In this document: positions 1-9,462 of the stretch, piece after piece | Numbering within the stretch: the first letter of the stretch is position 1 | Layout: each line of letters begins with the position of its first letter | Source: Streptococcus oralis | Lineage (GTDB): Bacteria > Bacillota > Bacilli > Lactobacillales > Streptococcaceae | Length of the DNA: 64,000 bases | Reading direction: 5' to 3' | Assembly: GCF_019929345.1 (NCBI RefSeq) | Contig: NZ_JAHZPJ010000007.1 | Location: forward strand, 30,074 to 94,073 | Translations under genes and position numbers: made by a program | The notes under the pieces: generated by a model | The model's input: only the letters and a program-made list of their open reading frames with translations | What the model was told of the DNA's origin: nothing | The model's database searches: none

Positions 1-726
1 GATTACCTTGTCAGGATTACTGGTCACAATCATGGCCTGCATGCGTTTTTGCTTGGTAAAGACTGCGTCTGTCACACGGCTCGATACAAAAATGGTAATC
101 ATAGAGTAGAGAGCGTATTTCCAACCAAAGGTCAAACCTGCTATCAGCATAATCGTCCCATTGACCAAGAAAGAAATACTACCAACATTCCTCCCTGTTT
201 TCTTGCGAATGGTCAGACTGACAATATCTGTACCCCCGCTAGAAATATTGTTACGGAGTGCAAAACCAATCCCCAATCCCATGACAACACCCCCAAAAAG
301 GGCATTGATAATGGGATCCTCTGTCAGCGTCACAACGGGCACAAGCTGGATAAAAAGGGAACTCATGGATACCGTGATAAAGGTAAAGACCGTAAATTTA
401 TGTCCAATCTGATACCAAGCCAAGACCATCAAAGGGAAATTAATGGCGTAAAAGGTTAGCGAAATCGGAATATGAAAACCAAACCAGTGATTACTCAAGG
501 CAGAGACAATCTGCGCCAGACCTGTCGCACCACTCGAATACACATGCCCTGGTTGAAAAAAGAAATTGACCGCTACTGCTGATAAAAAACCATAGACCAG
601 AGAAGCCGAGATTTTCTCATCATATTTTTCCCGAGAGATGCTTTGTAAGACACGTAAAATTTTTATCTGATAAGCAAAGCGGCGCAGATAATAGCGCCAC
701 CGCTTAGTTCGTTTCGCTTGTTTCAT
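1..726 (-). CDS. YitT family membrane protein, 3' end cut by window edge
   Basis: The reverse strand reads open from an ATG at 726 to the window edge, 242 residues. A basic N-terminus is followed by hydrophobic segments typical of YitT/DUF161 proteins, with a glycine-rich [10 protein letters not shown] stretch and the family-like SSGGTDI motif. The C-terminal cytoplasmic domain begins near [13 protein letters not shown] and runs out of the window. The start overlaps the aspS stop in an ATGA arrangement, so the two genes are probably translationally coupled. YitT proteins are integral membrane proteins of uncertain transport function; no substrate can be inferred here. Confidence 0.8.
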   Translation of the reverse strand, partial: MKQAKRTKRWRYYLRRFAYQIKILRVLQSISREKYDEKISASLVYGFLSAVAVNFFFQPGHVYSSGATGLAQIVSALSNHWFGFHIPISLTFYAINFPLMVLAWYQIGHKFTVFTFITVSMSSLFIQLVPVVTLTEDPIINALFGGVVMGLGIGFALRNNISSGGTDIVSLTIRKKTGRNVGSISFLVNGTIMLIAGLTFGWKYALYSMITIFVSSRVTDAVFTKQKRMQAMIVTSNPDKVI

Positions 727-2465
727 TCTTCTACTTGTAAGCTGAGTTCCTCTAGTTGTTTGAGAGCGACTGTTGATGGAGCTTGTGTCATTGGATCAGT
801 TGCCTTGTTGTTCTTAGGAAAAGCAATGACTTCACGGATGTTTTCTTCTCCTGCTAAGAGCATGACAAAACGGTCAAGCCCGATAGCCAAACCACCGTGT
901 GGTGGGAAACCATAGTCCATGGCTTCAAGAAGGAAACCAAACTGGTCATTGGCTTCTTCCGCTGAGAAACCAAGAGCCTGGAACATGCGTTCTTGAAGGT
1001 CTTTTTGGTTGATACGAAGGCTACCACCACCCAGCTCATAACCGTTCAAGACGATATCATAGGCAATGGCACGAACTTTAGCTAAATCACCTTCTAGTTC
1101 GTGAGCTGTCTCTTCCTGTGGAAGAGTGAACGGATGGTGGGCGCTCATGTAACGACCTTCTTCTTCAGACCATTCAAACATCGGCCAGTCAACAACCCAG
1201 AGGAAGTTAAATTTGTCGCTATCAATCAAGCCAAGCTCTTTGGCAATACGTCCACGAAGGGCACCTAGTGTTGCATTGGCCACCTCAAGCGTATCTGCTA
1301 CAAAGAGAACCAAGTCCTTATCTTCAAGACCAAGGGCATTTGTCAAATCTGCTTGAATGCCAGTCAAGAACTTAGCAACTGGTCCGTTTAATTCTCCATC
1401 CACAATCTTGACCCAAGCAAGTCCTTTGGCACCGTACTGCTTGGCTACTTCGGTCATCTTGTCGATGTCTTTACGCGAATAGTTGTCCGCAGCGCCTTTA
1501 ACGACAATGGCTTTAACAGCGGGTGCTTCTGAGAAAACTTTGAAGTCAACACCTTTGACCACTTCTGTCAAGTCTTGAAGCAACATGTCAAAACGGGTAT
1601 CTGGCTTGTCAGAACCATAAAGAGCCATAGCATCGTCATACTTCATACGAGGGAATGGAAGCGTCACTTCGATGCCTTTTGTTTCTTTCATCACGCGCGC
1701 AATCAATCCTTCTGTAATATCTTGGATTTCTTGCTCAGTAAGGAAGGAAGTTTCCAAGTCGACCTGAGTAAATTCAGGCTGGCGGTCTCCACGCAAGTCT
1801 TCGTCACGAAAACATTTGACGATTTGGTAGTAACGGTCAAATCCAGCATTCATCAACAACTGTTTGGTAATCTGTGGACTTTGAGGAAGAGCGTAGAAAT
1901 GACCTTTATTAACACGAGATGGCACCAAATAGTCACGTGCCCCTTCTGGTGTCGACTTAGAAAGGAAAGGCGTTTCCACATCGATAAACTCCAACTCATC
2001 CAAGTAGTTTCGGATAGAGTGGGTCACCTTAGCACGAAGTTTAAGGTTTTCCAACATTTCTGGACGACGAAGGTCAAGGTAACGGTAACGTAGACGCGTA
2101 TCATCATTTGCCTCAATGCCATCCTTGATTTCAAAAGGTGTTGTTTTAGCTGTATTAAGCACTGTCAAAGCTGTCACGTTTAACTCAACTGCACCAGTCG
2201 CCAACTTGTCATTTGCCTGCTCACGCGCAGCGACCTGTCCAGTCACCTCGATAACAAATTCACTACGAAGGTTTTCAGCTGTTGCCATAACCTCTGCAGA
2301 TACTTTTTCAGGGTTGATAACCAACTGCATAATCCCTTCACGGTCACGAAGGTCGATAAAGATCAAACCGCCCAAGTCACGACGACGGCCAACCCATCCT
2401 TTCAAGGTAATTTCTTGTCCGATGTGTTCCTCACGAACACGACCAGCATACATACTACGTTTCAT
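723..2465 (-). CDS. aspS: Aspartate--tRNA ligase
   Basis: Cytoplasmic class II synthetase that charges tRNA-Asp with aspartate. The 580-residue length is normal for bacterial AspRS. Visible parts are the N-terminal OB-fold anticodon-binding domain ([19 protein letters not shown], near residues 24-42), motif 2 ([17 protein letters not shown]) and motif 3 ([15 protein letters not shown]) near the C-terminus, with the bacterial GAD insertion between motifs 2 and 3. The ATG is preceded by GAGGAGAG. The stop overlaps the start of the downstream YitT gene. Identification is firm. Confidence 0.97.
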   Translation of the reverse strand: MKRSMYAGRVREEHIGQEITLKGWVGRRRDLGGLIFIDLRDREGIMQLVINPEKVSAEVMATAENLRSEFVIEVTGQVAAREQANDKLATGAVELNVTALTVLNTAKTTPFEIKDGIEANDDTRLRYRYLDLRRPEMLENLKLRAKVTHSIRNYLDELEFIDVETPFLSKSTPEGARDYLVPSRVNKGHFYALPQSPQITKQLLMNAGFDRYYQIVKCFRDEDLRGDRQPEFTQVDLETSFLTEQEIQDITEGLIARVMKETKGIEVTLPFPRMKYDDAMALYGSDKPDTRFDMLLQDLTEVVKGVDFKVFSEAPAVKAIVVKGAADNYSRKDIDKMTEVAKQYGAKGLAWVKIVDGELNGPVAKFLTGIQADLTNALGLEDKDLVLFVADTLEVANATLGALRGRIAKELGLIDSDKFNFLWVVDWPMFEWSEEEGRYMSAHHPFTLPQEETAHELEGDLAKVRAIAYDIVLNGYELGGGSLRINQKDLQERMFQALGFSAEEANDQFGFLLEAMDYGFPPHGGLAIGLDRFVMLLAGEENIREVIAFPKNNKATDPMTQAPSTVALKQLEELSLQVEE

Positions 2466-2590
2466 TTTTTCTCTCCTCTTTTATTCTGTTACTATTTTAC
2501 CATAAAAGCGCAGGCTCTTCATGAAAATCAGCAGAAAAGTTTGCCAGTCTTTAAAAATCAAGTGAAGAGCTAAAAAATCGTGACAACATC

Positions 2591-2621
2591 AAAAAATCCG
2601 ATGAAGACGCCATCGGATTTT
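2591..2621 (-). terminator. Intrinsic terminator after the small membrane protein gene
   Basis: An 11-bp perfect stem (AAAATCCGATG / CATCGGATTTT) with a 7-nt loop. On the minus strand it is followed by a run of T. It abuts the stop codon at 2623 and separates that gene from aspS. Confidence 0.85.
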
Positions 2622-2622
2622 C

Positions 2623-2853
2623 TTATTTTGATTCTTGACCTTCTTTACGTTTTTCTGCAATCTCAGCTGCCTTTTTAGGTAGGATAATCTCCGTTGCATA
2701 GGCCGTTGCAAAGCGCATGATTCCTGCAATAGGTGCAAAAATCACTGCTAGATAGTTGTAAAAGAAATCGCCTTTAAAGGCATAGGCAAGGCCCCCGATA
2801 ATAAAGAAGAGAACGACTGCCTGTATCACTGCTAATAAAATTACTCGTTTCAT
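2623..2853 (-). CDS. Small two-helix membrane protein of unknown function
   Basis: 76 residues: an N-terminal hydrophobic helix (about residues 4-25), a second apolar stretch (about 33-50) and a charged Lys/Glu-rich C-terminus. An AGGAGG-type site precedes the ATG. A TATAAT hexamer sits at the 3' end of the upstream CPBP gene, so it may have its own promoter. I do not recognise a family. It ends directly in a strong terminator. Confidence 0.65.
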   Translation of the reverse strand: MKRVILLAVIQAVVLFFIIGGLAYAFKGDFFYNYLAVIFAPIAGIMRFATAYATEIILPKKAAEIAEKRKEGQESK

Positions 2854-2870
2854 GTGACCTCCTGACTCTA

Positions 2871-3512
2871 TTATAGCATGAGTATCATCAAAAAGCCGAT
2901 TAAATTATTCAAAGCGTGCAAAAAAATACTGTAAAGAAGGCCTTTTCGACTCACATAAGCCAGTCCCAAACTCAATCCTAGACTAGCATAGACTAAAAAC
3001 TGTTGCAAAGTCCCTGGAAAATGAATCAAGGCAAAAAGGACACTCGATACAAGGAGAAACAGAGCTGTCTGTTTGCTATTGTCCTGCATAGGAAAGAGAT
3101 AGCGCGCCAGCATCCCTCTAAAAATGAGTTCTTCCGTCAGAGGAGCAAAGACCACCACCATAAAGAAACCAAATGCAGGCTGTGCCACTGTCAGTTGGGA
3201 TACGATTTGTTGATTGGTCGACGGATCGTCTGGTAAAAAGAACTGGGCTGTAATAGCCACTAGTAAAACCAGAGTAGGCAACCAGATATAACGATTAAAA
3301 GCAGTTGTCTGGATGCTAACCTTTTCTGTCTGATACCACTTGTAAACTCCATAAACATAGGCTCCTGACAGGGCGATATAAAGTGGCAAGACTCCATAGA
3401 TTGAGGCCCCTAGTCCAAGAGCTGACAGTGCCATACTCTGAACCAGACCATAACCAAAGAAAAAGGATAGAACAGTTAGAAGAAACCAGCCAAGATTTTT
3501 AAGTAAGTTCAT
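2871..3512 (-). CDS. CPBP family intramembrane metalloprotease
   Basis: 213 residues with about six hydrophobic segments. Hallmarks of the CPBP (CAAX protease and bacteriocin-processing, Abi) family are present: the EELIFRG motif (EExxxR) near residues 127-133 and the downstream FALIHFPG histidine motif near 160. In streptococci such proteins are often linked to bacteriocin self-immunity or peptide processing. This copy lies directly downstream of an ABC exporter pair and follows it after 9 bp, so it is probably the last gene of that operon. Substrate unknown. Confidence 0.85.
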   Translation of the reverse strand: MNLLKNLGWFLLTVLSFFFGYGLVQSMALSALGLGASIYGVLPLYIALSGAYVYGVYKWYQTEKVSIQTTAFNRYIWLPTLVLLVAITAQFFLPDDPSTNQQIVSQLTVAQPAFGFFMVVVFAPLTEELIFRGMLARYLFPMQDNSKQTALFLLVSSVLFALIHFPGTLQQFLVYASLGLSLGLAYVSRKGLLYSIFLHALNNLIGFLMILML

Positions 3513-3521
3513 ATGGGCCTC

Positions 3522-4220
3522 CTACTTTCCTTTATAACTATTTTTCAATACGAAGAGACTAGCTAATCCTAGTAAAAGGATCCATGCTAGCAAAAGACCA
3601 AGACTTCTCAAAGATAACTCTCCTCCACCTTCTTTTAATAAACTTACCAAAGGACCAATGAAGGAATAGTCCAACAATTTTTGCGCAGTTTCATTTTGAA
3701 CAGCAAGAGTGGGCAAGAAAGAGAAGGTCAGCATAGGAAAAATACTATACACTTGCGCCTTAGACTGAGTATCTGATACTGCACCGATAAGAATGTTAAG
3801 AAAGATAATGCTGATAGTTGCCAGAAGCAGATAGAGACCATAGGTAAGAAAGTAGTTTGTCAAATCAACTTTAAGATATAGAGGGAGAACAACCATCGAA
3901 AAAAGCACCACTAGAAGAGGAAGAGCCATCATGCTCAGAGTATACTCCGTTGCTGTCACACCACTTAGTATGAGGGATTTAAGGTTACATTTTTCCTTAT
4001 CCTCAGCCATCATAATCGATACCATATAACCACTTCCCATACTCAAGACCATCGTCAAACTCGTAGAGAGGAGAAACATAGTCAGTTCTCCACTCTTGTT
4101 TAAGAATTCATTATATAGGATAGCAATACCAAAGGGCATTAATAAAGTCGCTAATAAGGTTGAGTTGCTAATAAGAACTTGTAGTCTTAACCAAAGAAGG
4201 GCATTTAATTTTCTAAACAT
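3522..4220 (-). CDS. ABC transporter permease
   Basis: 232 residues with about six predicted transmembrane segments and few charged residues, the layout of a single-chain ABC-2 type export permease. Its start overlaps the stop of the upstream ATPase gene (4213-4220), a sign of coupled translation. It should form the membrane pore partner of that ATPase. The substrate cannot be read from sequence. The neighbouring CPBP protease suggests a peptide or immunity role, but this is inference. Confidence 0.8.
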   Translation of the reverse strand: MFRKLNALLWLRLQVLISNSTLLATLLMPFGIAILYNEFLNKSGELTMFLLSTSLTMVLSMGSGYMVSIMMAEDKEKCNLKSLILSGVTATEYTLSMMALPLLVVLFSMVVLPLYLKVDLTNYFLTYGLYLLLATISIIFLNILIGAVSDTQSKAQVYSIFPMLTFSFLPTLAVQNETAQKLLDYSFIGPLVSLLKEGGGELSLRSLGLLLAWILLLGLASLFVLKNSYKGK

Positions 4221-5037
4221 CTAACTTTTCTCCTGTCAATCTAATAAAGATTTCTTCTAAAGTCGGTTCACAAGAATGAACAGCTATCAGATCTCTCGTA
4301 TCCAGATGAGGTATTTCTTCAAAAGAGACCACTCGTTCGCGTCCATCTTGATAACGTAAACGAACCTTTTTGTCCACATGGTACTTCTGGATAATATCTT
4401 GCGGACTTCCATACTCTATTAAATTACCCTTATTTAAAAGAGAGAGGCGATCACAAAGCAAGGTTGCTTCATTCATATCGTGGGTTGTTAAAAAGATCGT
4501 TGTTCCAGTCTGCTTTAATTCTTGTAATAGAGCATGAATCGATTTTGAAGTGGTAGGATCAAGACCACTTGTTGGCTCATCTAGAAAGAGGATTTTGGGA
4601 GCATTTAGAAGAGCACGAGCCAAGAACATTCGCTGTTTCATACCTGTAGATAGTTTTTCTGCGATAATATCTTTAGCATCTGCCAATCCAACCTGTTGGA
4701 GCACCTGCTCTACTCTATCTGACTTGAGGCCGTATAACTTAGCATAGATGAGAAGATTTTTGTAAAGACTCATCTTTTCATAAAAACCACTGCCATCACT
4801 AACAATCCCGATTTGTTCCAGATCATTTGAAGTCAAATTTTGAGAAAACTTCCCTAGGAGAACTGTCTCACCCTGATCTGCAGCTAACTGACCCGTCAGA
4901 ACATTGATCATGGTTGTTTTACCTGAACCTGAAGGTCCTAGGAAGCCAAAAATTTCACCCTCCTTAATCTCAAAAGAAATCTGATGCAGAGCTTTCTTGC
5001 TTCCAAAACTTTTGCTTACATTTTCAACGCGAATCAT
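4213..5037 (-). CDS. ABC transporter ATP-binding protein
   Basis: 274 residues with all ABC ATPase motifs: Walker A GPSGSGKTT (about 34-42), signature LSTGMKQR (about 130-137), Walker B ILFLDEPTSGLD (about 149-160) and the H-loop TTHD. The C-terminal ~60 residues form an accessory domain seen in ABC-2 exporter ATPases. It powers the permease encoded by the overlapping next gene. The preceding DUF3169 gene ends 11 bp upstream, so all belong to one operon. Confidence 0.92.
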   Translation of the reverse strand: MIRVENVSKSFGSKKALHQISFEIKEGEIFGFLGPSGSGKTTMINVLTGQLAADQGETVLLGKFSQNLTSNDLEQIGIVSDGSGFYEKMSLYKNLLIYAKLYGLKSDRVEQVLQQVGLADAKDIIAEKLSTGMKQRMFLARALLNAPKILFLDEPTSGLDPTTSKSIHALLQELKQTGTTIFLTTHDMNEATLLCDRLSLLNKGNLIEYGSPQDIIQKYHVDKKVRLRYQDGRERVVSFEEIPHLDTRDLIAVHSCEPTLEEIFIRLTGEKLDV

Positions 5038-5048
5038 AGAAACTCCTT

Positions 5049-5756
5049 TTATTTAAAGTAACGTTTTGTTTTTCTCAATTGTGCAAGGTTAATATAAATG
5101 TGAATAGCAACCGCTATAATTAAAGCAATCAACTGTACTTCACCTAACACCAGTGATAAAACCATCAAGAGAATGTAGATAGCTGGCAAGATCGTCTGAT
5201 TAATCTTGAACAAGATTAAGTAAGCTTCTTCCATTTCTGCTTGCTTTTCTCCCTCATCATAAGTATCTAGGAATTCTAACATTTCCTTAGGAGTTGCCAT
5301 GATAGAAAGTTTATAATTACGGATCAAGCTAGTCGTATTGAGACAGTAGCTACCCACAAAAATTACAAGTATAGCTAAGAGAAAAGGAGATAAAGATAAT
5401 CTAAACCCAGGAAACATGGTAACTAAGCTAAATAACATACTAATTAGCAAAGTACTATTAGCCACTGTACCATAATCTAAGAAACGATACATCCTAATAT
5501 AGTCTTGTTCACTTTGTTCGTCGTCTTCTTCTCTTTGATAGTTATTGTAGGCTTTACGACTCATTCTGGTAAAATAAAGAGCTAAAATTGTTGAAATAAT
5601 CCCAAACCAGAAAAAGAAGGCATCTAGAACAAACAGTACTTGATCTTTAGAAATTTCTGAACGAAGACTAGCAAAGCCAGTACCAATCATTCCCAATAAA
5701 ACACCTAACAGTACACTCCCCAACAAAATTAATAAATGTTTCTTTTTCATATTCAT
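5049..5756 (-). CDS. DUF3169 family membrane protein
   Basis: 235 residues with six likely transmembrane segments arranged as 2+2+2. An acidic loop (REEDDEQSEQD) follows the second helix and a cytoplasmic stretch rich in Glu lies near residue 165. It resembles DUF3169 proteins, which in streptococci sit beside a small XRE regulator and an ABC transporter, as here. Two candidate starts (residues 1 and 3) are possible. Function unknown. Confidence 0.7.
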   Translation of the reverse strand: MNMKKKHLLILLGSVLLGVLLGMIGTGFASLRSEISKDQVLFVLDAFFFWFGIISTILALYFTRMSRKAYNNYQREEDDEQSEQDYIRMYRFLDYGTVANSTLLISMLFSLVTMFPGFRLSLSPFLLAILVIFVGSYCLNTTSLIRNYKLSIMATPKEMLEFLDTYDEGEKQAEMEEAYLILFKINQTILPAIYILLMVLSLVLGEVQLIALIIAVAIHIYINLAQLRKTKRYFK

Positions 5757-5768
5757 CTTCTTTCTAAA

Positions 5769-6119
5769 CTACACCAATCCAACTAACCACTGACCAAATG
5801 CTTTTCCTGATTCATAAATTGCTGTCAAACCCTCTGTTCCAAGTGATACTAAAATCAAACAAACAGCAAACAAGAGAATAGCTTGGTTTCTTGCTTTTTT
5901 CGCCCCTTCTCTTAAAGGATCTCTCCCAAGCCAGCCTGCTAGATAAGCATATAGGATGACTGTTAAAATCCCAAACTCTGTTGACGAAAGAAACAACGAA
6001 ATTGCTACTAAACGGATAACGTTAGTCTTGATATTAAAATAATTTCCTAAACCTGCACAGACACCTGCAAGTTCTTTGTTCTCAGTATCTACTTGAAAAC
6101 CTGCTAAAAATTCTTTCAT
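5769..6119 (-). CDS. PspC-domain membrane protein
   Basis: 116 residues. The N-terminal part has the PspC-domain pattern of phage-shock-like proteins: KELAGVCAGLGNYFNI, then a Val-Ile-Arg-rich helix and a hydrophobic segment. A second hydrophobic helix closes the C-terminus. It overlaps the next upstream gene by 4 bp and precedes DUF3169 by 12 bp. PspC proteins take part in envelope-stress sensing in other bacteria; here the link is by domain only. Confidence 0.75.
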   Translation of the reverse strand: MKEFLAGFQVDTENKELAGVCAGLGNYFNIKTNVIRLVAISLFLSSTEFGILTVILYAYLAGWLGRDPLREGAKKARNQAILLFAVCLILVSLGTEGLTAIYESGKAFGQWLVGLV

Positions 6120-6319
6120 ATTCCTTCACCTTTTTCACTTGCTAGATTTTTTGATTTCTTTTCAATCCATTCAATTACTGGTATGAGGGTAAAATAGGCC
6201 CAAATAAATTGGTCATTTTGATAGGGATTAAACCAGCCTAAGTCTATCCCAATCAATAGAAACACGCTGACTACTAGAGCTATAGCAACTATATAATAAA
6301 TCACTTTATACTTATTCAT
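6116..6319 (-). CDS. Small two-helix membrane protein in the XRE/ABC operon
   Basis: 67 residues with two hydrophobic helices (about 7-28 and 38-52) and a charged tail. The first base of its ATG overlaps the stop of the XRE regulator gene, and its own stop overlaps the PspC-domain gene. The overlaps on both sides make a tightly coupled operon likely. I do not recognise a family. Confidence 0.65.
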   Translation of the reverse strand: MNKYKVIYYIVAIALVVSVFLLIGIDLGWFNPYQNDQFIWAYFTLIPVIEWIEKKSKNLASEKGEGI

Positions 6320-6522
6320 TATTCATCCTCCTCTAAGCGAAAGACCGACTCAACTGGTTCATTGAATATCTGCGAAATCTTCAGGGCAATCACAACCGAC
6401 GGGGTATATTCATCCCTCTCTAGTAGACTAATGGTCTGTCTGGAAACCCCTGCTAACTTGGCTAGTTCGGTTTGGTTGAGGCCATCGCGAGCCCGCAGCT
6501 CTTTTAGACGATTTTTAAGCAT
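6319..6522 (-). CDS. XRE-family transcriptional regulator (short, YozG-like)
   Basis: 67 residues, essentially one helix-turn-helix domain (LNQTELAKLAGVSRQTISLLERDEYTPS). A longer frame starts upstream, but the ATG at 6522 has AGGAG at the right distance while upstream starts lie inside the promoter, so 6522 is chosen. It heads the operon of small membrane protein, PspC, DUF3169, ABC pair and CPBP protease. An inverted repeat over its -35 box suggests that it represses itself. Confidence 0.85.
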   Translation of the reverse strand: MLKNRLKELRARDGLNQTELAKLAGVSRQTISLLERDEYTPSVVIALKISQIFNEPVESVFRLEEDE

Positions 6523-6552
6523 TCCTTTCTCCTTTACTCTTAACTTGCTTAC

Positions 6553-6594
6553 ATTGTAACACATCTTTTTCTTTTTGACAACAATATTTGTCAA
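6553..6594 (-). promoter_or_regulatory. Promoter with overlapping inverted-repeat operator for the XRE/ABC operon
   Basis: On the minus strand there is a -35 TTGTCA (6576-6581), a 17-bp spacer and a -10 TACAAT (6553-6558). A perfect 7-bp inverted repeat, TTGACAA-6 nt-TTGTCAA (6575-6594), covers the -35 element. The placement suits autorepression by the 67-residue XRE protein. Confidence 0.75.
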
Positions 6595-6666
6595 AAAGTT
6601 TATAATTTTTGTCATTTTGCAAAAGAAAAGGGTCAGGAATAAGATCCTGACCAGTTTTAGATACTA

Positions 6667-7947
6667 TTAAAAGCCTAATTTTTCAAAAATTTCTGAGAAG
6701 TTTTGGCTGATTGCCTCAAGTGACACTTGCACTTCTTCTCGTGTTTGGTTGTTCTTGACCGTCACTTGTCCGCTTTCGACTTCACTCTCTCCTAGGGTGA
6801 TGAGGGTCTTAGCCACAAAGGCATCGGCGGATTTGAACTGAGCTTTGAGTTTCCGGTTAAGGTAATCACGCTCTGCTTTGAATCCTTGTTGGCGAAGGGC
6901 TTGTACCAACTCTAAAGCTTTGATATTGGCTCCTTCACCCAAGACTGCGATATAAACATCTAGAGAGTTTTCGATAGGGAGGGCCACACCTTGCTTTTCA
7001 AGAATGAGAAGCAGGCGCTCCACACCAAGTCCAAAGCCAAATCCAGCAGTCTCAGGACCACCAAAGTAAGCAACCAAGCCATCATAGCGACCTCCTGCAC
7101 AGACTGTCAAGTCATTGCCCTCAATCTCAGTGATGAATTCAAAAATCGTGTGGTTGTAGTAGTCCAAACCACGCACCATATTGGTATCGATGATATAGTC
7201 TACACCCAGATTTTCCAACATCTGACGCACAGCATCAAAATGAGCTTGGCTTTCTGCATCAAGGAAGTCCAAGATAGACGGCGCATTTTCTACTGCCACC
7301 TTGTCTTCTTTTTCCTTAGAGTCCAAGACACGGAGAGGATTTTCCTCCAAACGACGTTGGCTATCCTTCGACAAGGTCTCCTTGAGCGGTGTCAAATAGT
7401 CAATCAAGGCCTGACGATAAGCCGCACGGCTCTCAGGATCTCCGAGAGTGTTGAGGTGTAATTTGACACCTTGGATGCCGATTTCTTTCAAGAAGTGGGC
7501 TGCCATAGCGATGGTTTCCACATCGGTAGCTGGATTGCTAGAGCCAAAACACTCGACACCAATCTGGTGAAACTGGCGTAAACGACCTGCTTGTGGACGC
7601 TCATAACGGAACATAGGGCCCATGTAATAGAACTTACTTGGCTTTTGCACTTCTGGGGCGAAGAGTTTATTTTCCACATAGGAACGGACAACGGGCGCAG
7701 TTCCTTCTGGACGAAGGGTGATATGACGATCACCCTTGTCATAGAAATCATACATTTCCTTGGTTACGATATCTGTTGTGTCCCCGACAGAACGACTGAT
7801 GACCTCGTAATGCTCAAAAATAGGCGTGCGCACTTCTGCATAGTTATAGCGCTTGAAAATTTTACGGGCAAAGCCCTCAACGTACTGCCATTTAGCAGAC
7901 TCAGCAGGTAAAATATCCTGCGTTCCTTTTGGTTTTTGTAATTTCAT
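6667..7947 (-). CDS. hisS: Histidine--tRNA ligase
   Basis: 426 residues, normal length for bacterial HisRS, the class II enzyme that charges tRNA-His. It shows the N-terminal PKGTQDILP signature, motif 2 ([21 protein letters not shown]), the two histidine-specific motifs ([12 protein letters not shown] and CAGGRYDGL), motif 3 ([15 protein letters not shown]) and a C-terminal anticodon-binding domain. It is transcribed alone here, with a TAAAAT -10-like hexamer upstream. Confidence 0.97.
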   Translation of the reverse strand: MKLQKPKGTQDILPAESAKWQYVEGFARKIFKRYNYAEVRTPIFEHYEVISRSVGDTTDIVTKEMYDFYDKGDRHITLRPEGTAPVVRSYVENKLFAPEVQKPSKFYYMGPMFRYERPQAGRLRQFHQIGVECFGSSNPATDVETIAMAAHFLKEIGIQGVKLHLNTLGDPESRAAYRQALIDYLTPLKETLSKDSQRRLEENPLRVLDSKEKEDKVAVENAPSILDFLDAESQAHFDAVRQMLENLGVDYIIDTNMVRGLDYYNHTIFEFITEIEGNDLTVCAGGRYDGLVAYFGGPETAGFGFGLGVERLLLILEKQGVALPIENSLDVYIAVLGEGANIKALELVQALRQQGFKAERDYLNRKLKAQFKSADAFVAKTLITLGESEVESGQVTVKNNQTREEVQVSLEAISQNFSEIFEKLGF

Positions 7948-8026
7948 AGGGAATCCTCTTTAAACTTAATAGTTTTATTTTACCATAAATAGAGGGATTA
8001 AAACAGTGAGAAAAGAAGACTGGAAT

Positions 8027-9274
8027 CTAAATGTCATTTTTGAGATTCAGACTTGTCAGAAGAATAGCCAGCAAAGAAAGGACAACAAATAAGATCCAAG
8101 TCAACTGCATATTCCATACGGCTACCAGTGAAAAACAGGCTGTACCAAGAGGTACTGATAAGGTAAACAATAAACCTAAAAAATTACTGATACGAGCTAG
8201 AACATCTGGAGCTAGATTTTTCATGAGCATGGCACTAATCTTTGGTGAAACTTTACCAGACACATACAGAGTAAAAAAGAGAAATAGCAAACCAAGCACG
8301 ACTTGATTGAATAAGTTAGCCAGACCAACTAGACTAACCCCCAATGTCGCCCACATCATCAATCTAGGCAAGGACTGCTTCCCAAAATAATCATTGCCCG
8401 TAAGGCTACTGACGATGACTGCTAATAAAACGCAGACTTGCTCGATAAATAGCGCCTCTGTGTAAGAAAAATTCAAGAGAGAATGGCTCAAAAAGAAGAT
8501 GTTATAGATGCTTCCTAAAGCGCCACCCAAGGCATTGATAAGCAAGACAGCAAAAATCATGAAACCAAAGTTTTTCTGTCCACTTTTTAGAAAAACGAGA
8601 CGTAAATTTCGGTAAATCGATAGAAACTGGTCTTTGATAGAAAGCTTCTCATTTTTTAGGGTTTCACCATCAGCAGATGAAAGTGACAGGTTCAATTTGC
8701 TTCTTCCTAAAAAGAGAAGAGCAGCTGATACTAGGAAAAAACAGGCATTGATTCCAGCAACGAGAGAAAAATTATTGACCGATAGATCTAAAAGCCAGAC
8801 TCCGAAAGCTTGACCACCAATAGCTGAAATATAGGTAATGAACTGGGAAAAAGAATAAGCTTCCATCAGATCTTGTTCAGCTACTTTTTCCTTGATGAGA
8901 GGCATGCGCAAACCACCAGCAAAATCACTGATTACATCGCTAATGACATTGATCAAACACAGGCTGGAAAAGGCAAAGAGACTGACTTGACCAAGTACCA
9001 AAGCTGCTAGGAAAAAGAGAAGAGCCTGAAACAAACCGCTATAGGTCATCCATTTGACCTTGTCCCTCGTGTAATCTGCCCGAATCCCTACAAAAACTGT
9101 AAAGAGAGTCGGAAGAATCATGACAATATTCGCCATAGCAACCGCAAAAGAAGCTTGTGGCAGGGTCGACGCATAAACGATAAATACTAGGTTAAAAATT
9201 GAAGCACCAAAAGCATTGAAGAATCGTGACAAAGTCAAGAGTCGATAAGCTTGATTTCTGAACAATAGATTCAT
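8027..9274 (-). CDS. MFS transporter
   Basis: 415 residues with about 12 hydrophobic segments in two halves of six, separated by a charged central loop (LSSADGETLKNEKLSIKDQ, about 199-217). The loop-2 motif near GIRADYTRDKVKW resembles motif A of major facilitator drug/solute exporters. GGGAG precedes the ATG. It is convergent with nothing and lies alone between hisS and the Rgg gene. The nearby Rgg regulator could control it, but the sequence does not prove this. Substrate unknown. Confidence 0.85.
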   Translation of the reverse strand: MNLLFRNQAYRLLTLSRFFNAFGASIFNLVFIVYASTLPQASFAVAMANIVMILPTLFTVFVGIRADYTRDKVKWMTYSGLFQALLFFLAALVLGQVSLFAFSSLCLINVISDVISDFAGGLRMPLIKEKVAEQDLMEAYSFSQFITYISAIGGQAFGVWLLDLSVNNFSLVAGINACFFLVSAALLFLGRSKLNLSLSSADGETLKNEKLSIKDQFLSIYRNLRLVFLKSGQKNFGFMIFAVLLINALGGALGSIYNIFFLSHSLLNFSYTEALFIEQVCVLLAVIVSSLTGNDYFGKQSLPRLMMWATLGVSLVGLANLFNQVVLGLLFLFFTLYVSGKVSPKISAMLMKNLAPDVLARISNFLGLLFTLSVPLGTACFSLVAVWNMQLTWILFVVLSLLAILLTSLNLKNDI

Positions 9275-9379
9275 AGATAATCTCCCTTCTTGTTCTAATC
9301 CCTATATGAAGTATGACTATAGTATAGCACTTAGAAATTTAAGAGGGAGAACTTTTGAATATATGCAACAAATAAAAAA

Positions 9380-9425
9380 CGATAGAACTTCTTTAATGGC
9401 CTGAGAGAGATCAGGAGTTCTATCG
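9380..9425 (-). terminator. Intrinsic terminator downstream of the Rgg gene
   Basis: A 10-bp perfect stem CGATAGAACT / AGTTCTATCG with an inner CCTGA / TCAGG stem. It is flanked by A-rich sequence on one side and TTTT on the other, so it may work in both directions. Confidence 0.75.
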
Positions 9426-9462
9426 CTTCAAATTTTAAATCATTTTCTTAATTTGCAGATAT

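Noticed and set aside
1575-2505. Long antisense frames inside aspS, hisS, purD, purL and other pur genes
   Set aside because: They follow the codon structure of the true genes on the other strand, have no ribosome sites and no recognisable products.
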